The notes beneath the pieces are model-generated. The model did no database searches. It was not told where the DNA came from and worked only from the letters and a program-made list of their open reading frames with translations. A program made the position numbers and the translations under genes. This document shows, piece by piece, positions 1 to 5,796 of a stretch of 6,310 nt of DNA. The DNA is from an uncultured Collinsella sp. (GTDB lineage: Bacteria > Actinomycetota > Coriobacteriia > Coriobacteriales > Coriobacteriaceae): positions 1-6,310 of the forward strand of contig CABUZE010000054.1 of assembly GCA_902495955.1 (NCBI GenBank). Direction: 5' to 3'. Each line of letters starts with the position of its first letter. The stretch's first letter is position 1.

Positions 1-53
1 GACGAATGAGCGCCAAATCGGCCAGCTGACGCCGTCGCAGCGTCGACAAGAAA

Positions 54-416
54 GCTGAGTGGGCCTATAAGCCGGGTTCTGTCGTGAACGGTCATTTATC
101 TTGTCTGCACGTTACCGTGCAGTTCCACGCACGCTACCCGAACGCGGACCGGGCCGGCCCATAGCGTTCCTATTCGCGCTTGCTCCGGATGGGGCTTGCC
201 AAGCCGCCGTGTTGCCACGACGCTGGTGGTCTCTTACACCACCGTTTCAGCTTTTCCCTTTACGCCTTGCGGCGCAGGTGGGAGTCTTCTTTTCTGCGGC
301 GCTTTCCGTCGGATCACTCCGCCCGGCCGTTAGCCGGCATCCCGCCCTCTGGAGCCCGGACTTTCCTCACGCGTGCCGCAAGCAGCACATCGCGCGACCG
401 TCTGGCCCACTCAGCA
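54..416 (-). ncRNA. rnpB: RNase P RNA, bacterial class A
   Basis: This is the catalytic RNA of ribonuclease P, which removes 5' leaders from pre-tRNAs together with the RnpA protein. On the minus strand the 5' part carries the near-universal GAGGAAAGTCCGGGCTC block (about 370-350). The 3' part carries ACAGAACCCGGCTTAT (about 82-67), with GATAAATGACCG slightly upstream. The ends close as a perfect 12-bp P1 helix: 404-415 pairs with 54-65. A GGTGGTGTAAGAGACCACC hairpin segment near 245-225 also fits the family. The length of about 360 nt is normal for a type A RNA. The exact mature ends are inferred from P1 and the promoter position. No clear intrinsic terminator follows within the 53 bases left in the window. 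Confidence 0.96.
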
Positions 417-423
417 GTGAAAG

Positions 424-450
424 AGTGTAGCACACCGTTGTCACAGGCAA
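424..450 (-). promoter_or_regulatory. rnpB promoter (extended -10)
   Basis: On the minus strand the extended -10 element TGC-TACACT lies at 432-424, and a TTGCCT box lies at 450-445, 15 bases upstream. The -35 spacing is short, but the TG extension compensates. A start site about 7 bases downstream of the -10 falls at about 417, which agrees with the 5' end of the RNA expected from the P1 helix. The promoter is seen only as sequence; the match of its predicted start to the RNA end is the main support. Confidence 0.6.
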
Positions 451-579
451 TGGCACAACACAAGCGTTCGACACGATAAACCAAGAACCACGCTATGCAG
501 TACAATAGTATCGTCGATGGGCAACGTCGTCAGTCGAGACGCGACCGCGCTCCGCACCCCTCCGTCTACTCGGTACGTT

Positions 580-627
580 CCCGCCTCCTCCCCGAGGCGG
601 GATGTCGGCATTTTTCATGCACCGACA
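580..627. other. Two adjacent hairpins between rnpB and rpsA
   Basis: The first is a perfect 8-bp stem, CCCGCCTC at 580-587 against GAGGCGGG at 594-601, with a 6-base loop. The second follows almost at once: TGTCGG at 603-608 against CCGACA at 622-627, with an inner CAT/ATG pairing around a TTTTT stretch. Neither has a normal terminator T-run on either strand. They sit downstream of the rpsA terminator and upstream of the rnpB promoter. The rest of 451-681 shows no gene that I can support. Confidence 0.45.
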
Positions 628-681
628 ACCTAATAGCCAGTGGACAGCCCGGGCAGCATCGCGCATCTCGGCAGGAAATGC

Positions 682-715
682 AAAAAGGGACCCGTCCATT
701 GCGGACGGATCCCTT
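682..715 (-). terminator. Intrinsic terminator of rpsA
   Basis: On the minus strand a 13-bp stem (AAGGGATCCGTCC against GGACGGGTCCCTT, one G-U pair) with a short loop is followed by TTTTT at 686-682. It starts about 25 bases after the rpsA stop codon and points the same way. This is a strong rho-independent terminator and separates rpsA from rnpB. Confidence 0.92.
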
Positions 716-739
716 AAAACAAGTGATCGTCAAACCGAT

Positions 740-1906
740 TTACTCGGCGTCGGTCTCCTCGTCCTTCTTCTCGGAAGGCAGCGGGGTAACCTCGATCTCG
801 ACGCCCAGAGTCTCAGCAGCGGACTTCATGGACAGGGAGATACGACGACGGTCGAGGTCGATCTCCATGACCTTGACCTGAACCTTGTCGCCCACGTGGG
901 TGACCTGAGAAGGCTGGTCGACGTGCTTGTTGGCCATCTCGGAGATGTGCACCAGGCCCTCGATGCCCTCGCCCAGGTCGACGAAAGCGCCGAACGGGAC
1001 AAGCTTGGTCACAGTACCCTCGACGATAGCGCCGACGGGGTACTTCTTGACCAGTGCGCGCCACGGATCCTCGGTGGTCTGCTTGAGACCCAGGGAGATG
1101 CGCTCGCGGTTGAGATCGACGTCGAGAACCTCGACCTCGACCTCCTGGCCGACCTTGACAACCTCGGAAGGATGGTTGACGTGGTTCCAGGAGAGCTCGG
1201 AGATGTGGATGAGGCCGTCGATACCGCCGAGGTCGACGAAGGCGCCGAAGTCGACGATGGAGGAAACGGTGCCCTGGAGACGCATGCCAGACTTGAGCTT
1301 GGACAGGATCTCGGAGCGCTCGGCCTTACGGGACTCCTCGAGCACGACGCGACGGGAGAGGACGACGTTGTTGCGGTTGCGGTCCATCTCGATGACGCGG
1401 GCCTCGATGCGGGTGCCCATGTAGGAGGTGAGGTCCTTGACACGACGGAGGTCGACGAGGGAGGCGGGCAGGAAGCCACGCAGGCCGATGTCGAGGATCA
1501 GGCCGCCCTTGACAACCTCGATAACCTCGCCCTCGACGTTCTCGCCGGAGTTGAACTTCTCCTCGATGCGGTTCCAAGCACGCTCGTACTCGGCACGCTT
1601 CTTGGACAGGACCAGACGACCGTCCTTGTCCTCCTTCTGGAGAACCAGAGCCTCGATGGGATCACCGAGTGCAACGATGTCTGCAGGGTTAGCGTCCTTG
1701 CGGATGGACAGCTCGCGGACCGGGATAACGCCCTCGGACTTGAATCCGATGTCAACGAGCACCTCGTCATGCTCGATCTTAACGACAGTGCCGTTAACGA
1801 GATCGCCCTCATCAAAGTCGGTAATCGTACCGTCGATGAGGTTGTTCATCTCCTCCTCATTGACATCGTCAAGAGAGAAAATGGACGAGTTCTGAATCTC
1901 ACTCAA
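740..1906 (-). CDS. rpsA: 30S ribosomal protein S1
   Basis: S1 binds mRNA on the 30S subunit and helps place it for initiation. The 388-residue product has four S1 (OB-fold) RNA-binding domains at about residues 34-104, 121-187, 207-276 and 292-361. Domains 3 and 4 are the most typical, each with an FGAFVDLG motif followed by GLxHISE. A short acidic N-terminus and a charged tail (SEKKDEETDAE) flank them. Four domains is the shorter form found in actinobacteria and many Gram-positives; the E. coli protein has six. The start is TTG at 1906-1904, chosen because AAAGGGG lies 7 bases upstream and the first ATG in frame is only at residue 20. The gene is monocistronic, with a strong terminator downstream. 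Codon use is strongly biased, as expected for a highly expressed gene. Confidence 0.97.
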   Translation of the reverse strand: MSEIQNSSIFSLDDVNEEEMNNLIDGTITDFDEGDLVNGTVVKIEHDEVLVDIGFKSEGVIPVRELSIRKDANPADIVALGDPIEALVLQKEDKDGRLVLSKKRAEYERAWNRIEEKFNSGENVEGEVIEVVKGGLILDIGLRGFLPASLVDLRRVKDLTSYMGTRIEARVIEMDRNRNNVVLSRRVVLEESRKAERSEILSKLKSGMRLQGTVSSIVDFGAFVDLGGIDGLIHISELSWNHVNHPSEVVKVGQEVEVEVLDVDLNRERISLGLKQTTEDPWRALVKKYPVGAIVEGTVTKLVPFGAFVDLGEGIEGLVHISEMANKHVDQPSQVTHVGDKVQVKVMEIDLDRRRISLSMKSAAETLGVEIEVTPLPSEKKDEETDAE

Positions 1907-1913
1907 AGGTGGA

Positions 1914-1920
1914 CCCCTTT
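1914..1920 (-). promoter_or_regulatory. Ribosome binding site of rpsA (supports TTG start)
   Basis: AAAGGGG on the minus strand lies 7 bases before the TTG start. The same 7-base spacing is seen for the GTG gene at 2223 (GAGAAAGG) and for ndk (GAAAGG). That consistency supports the non-ATG starts. Confidence 0.7.
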
Positions 1921-1938
1921 CGAACTACGGGGCCCCGA

Positions 1939-1967
1939 TTGCTAGGACCTACAGAAGGGTGCGACAA
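1939..1967 (-). promoter_or_regulatory. Candidate rpsA promoter
   Basis: TTGTCG (1967-1962) and TAGCAA (1944-1939) are separated by 17 bases on the minus strand, giving a leader of about 26 bases. The -10 match is weak. A second candidate is TTGAAA (2066-2061) with TAACCT (2043-2038), also 17 apart. A 10-bp perfect palindrome, CGGGGCCCCG at 1928-1937, lies at the predicted start. Sequence alone does not decide between the two. Confidence 0.3.
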
Positions 1968-2090
1968 GCACACAACGTTTAGGAACACTCGGGAGCCGAC
2001 AGATACAAATGTGACGCTTATGCAATCACGTTCGTATAGGTTACGGGGAAATGGGTTCGATTTCAAGCGTGAACTGCGTTTTTTTACTCG

Positions 2091-2132
2091 TGTGGAGACT
2101 TTTTCGTAATCTTATGGACAGCCGTCTCCACA
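2091..2132. repeat. 9-bp inverted repeat in the rpsA/HAD divergent region
   Basis: TGTGGAGAC at 2091-2099 is the exact reverse complement of GTCTCCACA at 2124-2132. The arm centres are 33 bases apart, about three helical turns, and 24 bases separate the arms. A TTGACG box at 2135-2140 follows directly on the plus strand. The layout fits either a split operator or a long-loop hairpin. Otherwise the 316-base gap 1907-2222 holds candidate promoters only; no small ORF with a good ribosome binding site was seen. Confidence 0.5.
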
Positions 2133-2222
2133 ACTTGACGATAAGCAGTTTGCCCATACGCCTTTGAGGTAAAGTATCCGGAGCCAACGATTCTGGAACG
2201 ATTTATCGAGAAAGGTGCCCGC

Positions 2223-2981
2223 GTGCTCAAAGCAGTCGTTTTCGATATGGACGAAACGCTTCTTAGCATCAACCTCAACGCATTCATCCTTCGCTATTTT
2301 AAGGATGTCTCGTCGATGCTCGCGGATATCGGTCGCCGCAGCCACGGTGGCACGATGGCACGCCTCGGCACCATCTTGGTCGACCTCAACGCCAATCGCC
2401 GAAGCGGCACGGATAATCGCACCAATCTGGAGTTCTACCAAGAAGAGGTTGAGCGCCGGTGCGGCATTTGCCTCTCGGACCCACTTATCTACGAGGCGTT
2501 TACCTACTACGACCGCGAAGTCCTGCCGTACAAGAACGACGATGTCATCAACGCCCACGCCATGCCCGGCGCACACGCCGCGCTTCAGGCCGTACAGGAT
2601 GCAGGACTGCGTTGCGCGCTCTTTACCAATCCCAGCTTTCCGCAGGGGGCCATCGAGTGCCGCATGGGTTGGGGCGATCTGGCCGACGTCCCCTTTGAGC
2701 TCGTCACGCACATGGGAAACACCACCCGCTGCAAGCCCGATGCCACCTACTATCTAGAGCAGCTTCAGGTGATGGGGCTCGAGCCGCACGAGGTCCTCAT
2801 GGTGGGCAACGATCCCAAACGCGACTTCCCCAGCCCCGCCTGCGGCATTCAGACTGCCTATGTGGGCCAAGGCAAGCCCAGCCGAGCCACCTGGCGCGGA
2901 ACCATGGAAGACTTCGCCCGCGATTTCAACGCCGTAGTAGAAGCCTTCTACGAGCACCAAATAGCCGACGAACTGTCCTAA
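2223..2981 (+). CDS. HAD-superfamily hydrolase (probable phosphatase)
   Basis: The 252-residue protein belongs to the haloacid dehalogenase-like superfamily, mostly Mg-dependent phosphatases that use an aspartyl-phosphate intermediate. All four motifs are visible. Motif I is DMDET at residues 8-12 (nucleophile D8, general acid D10). Motif II is TNPS at 135-138. Motif III is K171 in CKPDATYY. Motif IV is GNDPKRD at 195-201. The long insert between motifs I and II, about residues 15-115, is the cap region that sets the substrate. It resembles a mostly helical C1-type cap, and the substrate cannot be read from it. The start is GTG at 2223, with GAGAAAGG 7 bases upstream. The gene faces rpsA divergently, and its stop overlaps the stop of the convergent cyuA gene. 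Confidence 0.9.
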   Translation: MLKAVVFDMDETLLSINLNAFILRYFKDVSSMLADIGRRSHGGTMARLGTILVDLNANRRSGTDNRTNLEFYQEEVERRCGICLSDPLIYEAFTYYDREVLPYKNDDVINAHAMPGAHAALQAVQDAGLRCALFTNPSFPQGAIECRMGWGDLADVPFELVTHMGNTTRCKPDATYYLEQLQVMGLEPHEVLMVGNDPKRDFPSPACGIQTAYVGQGKPSRATWRGTMEDFARDFNAVVEAFYEHQIADELS

Positions 2982-4297
2982 CAGACTCGAGTCTTGCCGA
3001 TCATGATGTTGAGGATCTCGACGTCGGTATCTTTCATGCCCACGCGGCCCACATAGCCCATGCTGGCAATCGTCTGCTCGACGGTATCCTGAATGAGGCC
3101 CTCGCCAGCGCGGAAACCGCGGCCCTGCATGGCCATATCGTGGCCCAGAATCGCAGCATCGACGGCGGCGGAAATCTTGGCGGCACAGCTTGCCTTGGCG
3201 CCATCGCACACGATGCCGCCAACGTTACCGAGCGTGTTCGAGACCGTCGCACCAATCTGCTCGTGCGTGCCACCGCACAGCCAGGTAATCGCGGCGCCGG
3301 CACCGCACGCAGCGCAAATAGCGCCACAAAACGCCGAGAGCGCACCAATATAGCTCTTGATATGCACGGCGATCAGATCGGACAGCATCACGGCACGAAC
3401 CAGGCGTTCATGGTCGCAGCGCAGGTACTCGGCATACTCCATAACAGGCAGCGCGCAAGTAATGCCCTGATTGCCCGAGCCGCACACGATGGCGACCGGC
3501 AGCGCGCAGCCGTTCATGCGGGCGTCGGACCCAGCGGCTGCACGGGCACGGGCACGGCAGGCGACGTCATCGGCACGTGCGCCCAGCAGTGTGCGGCCCA
3601 CCTCGGCACCCCAAGCGTGCGCCAGGCCCTCGGCGCTAATCGCACCGTTCAGTTCGATCTGACGCTCAACGGCAACGCGGGCGTCCTCAATGTCACCGTC
3701 CTCGATAAAGTCGATGATGGACTCAATCGACATGGGCGTGTCAGCGCTATCTGCCGCACGCTCGGCCACGACGCGCTCGGCGCAGGCGGCACACTCCCCC
3801 GCCGACTTGCCGCATACCGGAATACCGTCGAGCGTATGGCACGTAACATTAGTGTGGTGGTCGGTAATCTCGACGACCGCGGTATGGCCCCCGGCCGTGG
3901 CAGTCACCTTGATGTAGAGGTTGGGCACACCCTCGACAAGCGACACATCGCAGTAGCCGGCGTCAGCGAGGAGATCGGCCACGCGCGCACGGTCTTTATC
4001 GTCAACGCTCTCGAGCACCTCGAGCGCGCTCTTGGCGTCGCCGCCCACGGCACCCAGCACGGCCGCCGCCTCAATACCATGCATGCCGCCCGAGTTGGGC
4101 ACGGTCACGCTCTTGACGTTCTTGATGATATTGCCCGAACAGGCAACGTCCATATGCTCGGGCTCGCAGCCAAGCGTCTGGCTCGCCAGCGCCGCTGCAT
4201 AGGCAACGGCAATGGGCTCGGTGCAGCCGAGCGCGCAGACAAGCTCGCGGTTCAAGACATCGCAAAAAGCGGCATCGCGAATGGAATCGGTAGACAT
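2978..4297 (-). CDS. cyuA: L-cysteine desulfidase, CyuA/UPF0597 (serine dehydratase alpha-like) family
   Basis: Family members break L-cysteine into pyruvate, ammonia and sulfide using an oxygen-sensitive [4Fe-4S] cluster; the best known are E. coli CyuA (YhaM) and the Methanocaldococcus jannaschii enzyme. The 439-residue length matches the family (about 430-440). Recognisable blocks are GCTEP at 24-28 with C25, SGNIIKN at 54-60, PNSGG at 67-71, GSGNQG at 273-278 followed by C281, the cysteine-rich AFCGAICAACG segment at 322-332, and CDGAK at 364-368. C25, C281 and one of the 324/328 cysteines are the likely cluster ligands by family analogy. The protein has about 22 cysteines, including the last residue. 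The ATG start at 4297 has AGGAGA just upstream. No partner transporter such as CyuP is adjacent. The exact substrate is inferred; L-serine or another amino acid is possible. Confidence 0.88.
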   Translation of the reverse strand: MSTDSIRDAAFCDVLNRELVCALGCTEPIAVAYAAALASQTLGCEPEHMDVACSGNIIKNVKSVTVPNSGGMHGIEAAAVLGAVGGDAKSALEVLESVDDKDRARVADLLADAGYCDVSLVEGVPNLYIKVTATAGGHTAVVEITDHHTNVTCHTLDGIPVCGKSAGECAACAERVVAERAADSADTPMSIESIIDFIEDGDIEDARVAVERQIELNGAISAEGLAHAWGAEVGRTLLGARADDVACRARARAAAGSDARMNGCALPVAIVCGSGNQGITCALPVMEYAEYLRCDHERLVRAVMLSDLIAVHIKSYIGALSAFCGAICAACGAGAAITWLCGGTHEQIGATVSNTLGNVGGIVCDGAKASCAAKISAAVDAAILGHDMAMQGRGFRAGEGLIQDTVEQTIASMGYVGRVGMKDTDVEILNIMIGKTRVC

Positions 4298-4343
4298 AGG
4301 TATCTCCTGCTTACATAACGGACTGGGCTCTCAATAATAGTTA

Positions 4344-4372
4344 ACTCTATTTATTTGATAACAATGCATCAA
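4344..4372 (-). promoter_or_regulatory. Candidate cyuA promoter
   Basis: On the minus strand TTGATG (4372-4367) and TAGAGT (4349-4344) are 17 bases apart in an A+T-rich stretch. This puts the transcript start near 4337 and gives a leader of about 40 bases to the ATG. Each box matches four of six consensus positions. Confidence 0.5.
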
Positions 4373-4373
4373 A
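4354..4373. promoter_or_regulatory. Palindromic operator-like site at the cyuA -35
   Basis: TTTGAT (4354-4359) and ATCAAA (4368-4373) form a 6-bp inverted repeat with an 8-base centre. It covers the candidate -35 box and part of the spacer, where a bound regulator would block or alter transcription. It resembles FNR half-sites, but the FNR centre is 4 bases, so I do not assign it to FNR. E. coli cyuPA is controlled by an Lrp-type regulator, so a cysteine-responsive regulator is one inference. Confidence 0.35.
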
Positions 4374-4459
4374 AACCGCAACCCAAGTTCCGGCGGACGG
4401 CGTTCAAGCGCAAACTGACGGCATTAATTCATGAGAAGTAAGTCTTGTTGCATGCTAAA

Positions 4460-4491
4460 GCGTTTGACCAAAAAACGCCCGAGCGTTTACA
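4460..4491 (+). promoter_or_regulatory. Candidate rpiB promoter with three GCGTTT motifs
   Basis: TTGACC at 4464-4469 is followed after 16 bases by TTTACA at 4486-4491, a weak -10. A better -10 sequence, TATCAT at 4504-4509, has no matching -35. GCGTTT occurs at 4460-4465 and 4483-4488, and inverted (AAACGC) at 4473-4478. The last two form a 6-bp stem with a CCGA loop. The motifs overlap the promoter boxes, as operators do, but the promoter call is tentative. Confidence 0.3.
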
Positions 4492-4569
4492 CAAAAGTCG
4501 CGCTATCATGCAGTCGAACGCGGTAAAACCTTTAGCAATTCCGCCGCACGGACCAGAGAGGAACCACTC

Positions 4570-5037
4570 ATGAAGATTGGTATCGGCAACGACCATGCCG
4601 CCGTCGAGCTCAAGAACATTATCTCCGAGCACCTGAAGGAGCGCGGCTGTGAGGTCGTGAACTTTGGAACCGACACCTCCGAGAGCTTCGATTACCCCAT
4701 CGCCGGCTACAAGGTGGGTAAGGCCGTGGCCAACGGTGACGTCGACCTGGGTATCCTGATCTGCGGTACCGGCGTCGGCATCAGCCTGGCCGCCAACAAG
4801 GTGGAGGGCGTTCGCGCCGTCGTGTGCTCTGAGCCCTTCAGCGCCAAGCTCTCCCGTATGCACAACAACACCAACGTGCTCGCCTTTGGCGCCCGCGTCG
4901 TGGGCTCCGAGCTCGCCAAGATGATCGTCGACGAGTGGCTCGACGCCGAGTTTGAGGGCGGCCGCCACGAGCGTCGCGTCAATCTCCTCAACGAGATCGA
5001 CCAGACCCGCGGACTCAAGGTCGTCGACGAGGCCTAA
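4570..5037 (+). CDS. rpiB: Ribose-5-phosphate isomerase B (RpiB/LacAB family)
   Basis: RpiB interconverts ribose 5-phosphate and ribulose 5-phosphate in the non-oxidative pentose phosphate pathway. The 155-residue protein has the family landmarks in place: GNDHAA at 6-11 (D8, H9; phosphate and substrate binding), CGTGVGISLAANK at 65-77 with the catalytic cysteine C65, and MHNNTNVL at 97-104 with H98. Length is normal for the family. The ATG start has GAGAGGAA about 7 bases upstream. The family also contains galactose-6-phosphate isomerase subunits LacA and LacB. With only one copy and no lac genes nearby, RpiB is more likely, though a role with allose 6-phosphate or related sugars cannot be excluded. 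It is monocistronic, with a terminator just downstream. Confidence 0.94.
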   Translation: MKIGIGNDHAAVELKNIISEHLKERGCEVVNFGTDTSESFDYPIAGYKVGKAVANGDVDLGILICGTGVGISLAANKVEGVRAVVCSEPFSAKLSRMHNNTNVLAFGARVVGSELAKMIVDEWLDAEFEGGRHERRVNLLNEIDQTRGLKVVDEA

Positions 5038-5064
5038 AGACTTACAAAGCCATACGCTAGCGCC

Positions 5065-5104
5065 AGCCCCCGCCCGGAAGAAACGTCCGGACGGGGGCTC
5101 TTTA
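5065..5104 (+). terminator. Intrinsic terminator of rpiB
   Basis: AGCCCCCG-C-CCGGA (5065-5078) pairs with TCCGG-A-CGGGGGCT (5086-5099), a 13-bp stem with one mismatch and a 7-base loop. A short tail, CTTTAG, follows. The stem is very stable but the T-run is short. It begins 27 bases after the rpiB stop. Confidence 0.8.
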
Positions 5105-5139
5105 GTAGATTTGCGGGCATTTACCAAAAGTCTACTGAA
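5101..5139. repeat. Inverted repeat between the rpiB and ndk terminators
   Basis: TTTAGTAGA at 5101-5109 pairs with TCTACTGAA at 5131-5139 (8 bases plus one G-U). The 21-base interior includes GCGGGCATTTACC. The repeat overlaps the tail of the rpiB terminator and abuts the tail of the ndk terminator. No gene lies here. Confidence 0.45.
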
Positions 5140-5174
5140 ATAAAAAGCGCGCCGCGGATGGAATTCCGCAGCGC
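5138..5174 (-). terminator. Intrinsic terminator of ndk
   Basis: On the minus strand GCGCTGCGGA (5174-5165) pairs with TCCGCGGCGC (5158-5149), a 10-bp stem with one G-U pair and a 6-base loop. GC and TTTTTATTT (5146-5138) follow. It lies about 40 bases after the ndk stop, so rpiB and ndk are convergent with separate terminators. Confidence 0.88.
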
Positions 5175-5190
5175 CCAAGCCACACGCTAA

Positions 5191-5212
5191 CAGCTTTAAG
5201 GAGTCAAAGCTG
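5191..5212 (-). other. Small hairpin in the ndk 3' UTR
   Basis: CAGCTTT (5191-5197) and AAAGCTG (5206-5212) form a 7-bp stem with an 8-base loop, placed between the ndk stop codon and the terminator. It has no T-run of its own. It may protect the message end, but there is no direct evidence of function. Confidence 0.35.
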
Positions 5213-5214
5213 GT

Positions 5215-5619
5215 TTAGCCAAAAAAGCGCTTGATCTCGATCTCGGCGTTCTCCAGGCAGTCGGAGCCGTGGATCACGTTGGCGTTGACATCGACAGCAA
5301 AGTCGCCGCGAATGGTGCCGGGGGCAGCATCAAGCGGGTTAGTAGCGCCCATAAGGGTGCGCATCTTGGAGACAGCGGAGAGACCGGAAACGACCATCTT
5401 GACGACCGGACCGCTCGTCATAAAGTCGCAGAGACCGCCAAAGAAGGGCTTGTCGGCCAGATGGGCGTAGTGCTCCTCGACGGTAGCGCGCTCGAGCGTG
5501 GTCATCTCCATGCGCTCGATGACAAGGCCGCTGCGCTCAATGCGAGCAACGATCTCGCCGATCTTGCGGTCGCGCACGGCGTCGGGCTTAATCATGATGA
5601 AAGTCTTCTCGATAGCCAT
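5215..5619 (-). CDS. ndk: Nucleoside diphosphate kinase
   Basis: Ndk moves the gamma phosphate between nucleoside tri- and diphosphates through a phosphohistidine and so keeps NTP and dNTP pools balanced. The 134-residue protein opens with MAIEKTFIMIKPDAV, where K11 is the nucleotide-contacting lysine. It carries MGATNPLDAAPGTIRGDF at 90-107 and the active-site signature NVIHGSD at 114-120, with catalytic H117. Length and spacing are standard. The frame stays open upstream to 5661 (14 more residues), but the ATG at 5619 is preferred: GAAAGG lies 7 bases before it, and family members begin at this point. It is a single-gene unit, with a promoter to its right and a terminator to its left. Confidence 0.97.
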   Translation of the reverse strand: MAIEKTFIMIKPDAVRDRKIGEIVARIERSGLVIERMEMTTLERATVEEHYAHLADKPFFGGLCDFMTSGPVVKMVVSGLSAVSKMRTLMGATNPLDAAPGTIRGDFAVDVNANVIHGSDCLENAEIEIKRFFG

Positions 5620-5682
5620 AAGGTAGCCTTTCAAGTAGGTTCGCGCGTGCCCAAGTCCCATTCCGGCACCCGCCTGGACTGC

Positions 5683-5711
5683 ATCGTAACAGAGTTTTAG
5701 CTGCAGTTAAA
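5683..5711 (-). promoter_or_regulatory. Candidate ndk promoter (extended -10)
   Basis: On the minus strand the extended -10 TGT-TACGAT lies at 5691-5683, and TTTAAC at 5711-5706 is 17 bases from the -10 hexamer. The transcript would start near 5676, giving a leader of about 57 bases. A 16-base near-palindrome, TTTAGCTGCAGTTAAA (5696-5711, one mismatched pair), overlaps the -35 and the spacer and could be an operator. Confidence 0.45.
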
Positions 5712-5721
5712 CAAAAAGCTG

Positions 5722-5753
5722 TTTATTGAAACGCTGCAATTTATTAAAACGCT
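5722..5753. repeat. Two 14-base direct repeats upstream of ndk
   Basis: TTTATTGAAACGCT (5722-5735) and TTTATTAAAACGCT (5740-5753) match at 13 of 14 positions with an 18-base period. They sit just upstream of the candidate ndk -35 box. The AAACGC core also occurs near the rpiB promoter. This could be a tandem regulator site or a local duplication. Confidence 0.5.
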
Positions 5754-5796
5754 CCATATGTGTCACTTCTGTTTCGAAGCCCGATTAGAGTACCAT

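Noticed and set aside
28..44. GACGC/GCGTC pairing after the rnpB 3' end as a terminator
   Set aside because: Only 5 bp and no T-run follows on the minus strand.
101..505. Several open frames of 63-109 codons over the RNase P RNA
   Set aside because: The region is a structured RNA with conserved RNase P blocks; the frames have no coding features.
602..1945. A 447-codon open frame on the plus strand, antisense to rpsA
   Set aside because: It is the codon-bias shadow of rpsA: the translation is a low-complexity run of L, D, V and A with no domain, while the opposite strand encodes a clear four-domain S1 protein.
2071..2085. T-run at about 2079-2085 as a plus-strand terminator
   Set aside because: No stable hairpin precedes it, and no plus-strand gene lies upstream to terminate.
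3140..4318. A 392-codon plus-strand frame opposite cyuA
   Set aside because: Low-complexity A/G/H/R-rich translation without a ribosome binding site; the minus strand has all the CyuA family motifs.
4429..5178. A 249-codon minus-strand frame opposite rpiB
   Set aside because: It crosses the rpiB terminator and both intergenic regions and is D/L/V-rich shadow sequence; rpiB is unambiguous.
5046..5191. Similar AGCCATACGCTAGC and AGCCACACGCTAAC segments near 5048 and 5178
   Set aside because: Short and imperfect, in different contexts; likely chance.
5620..5661. Longer ndk start at 5661
   Set aside because: The added 14 residues are not family-like and have no ribosome binding site; the ATG at 5619 has GAAAGG at proper spacing.
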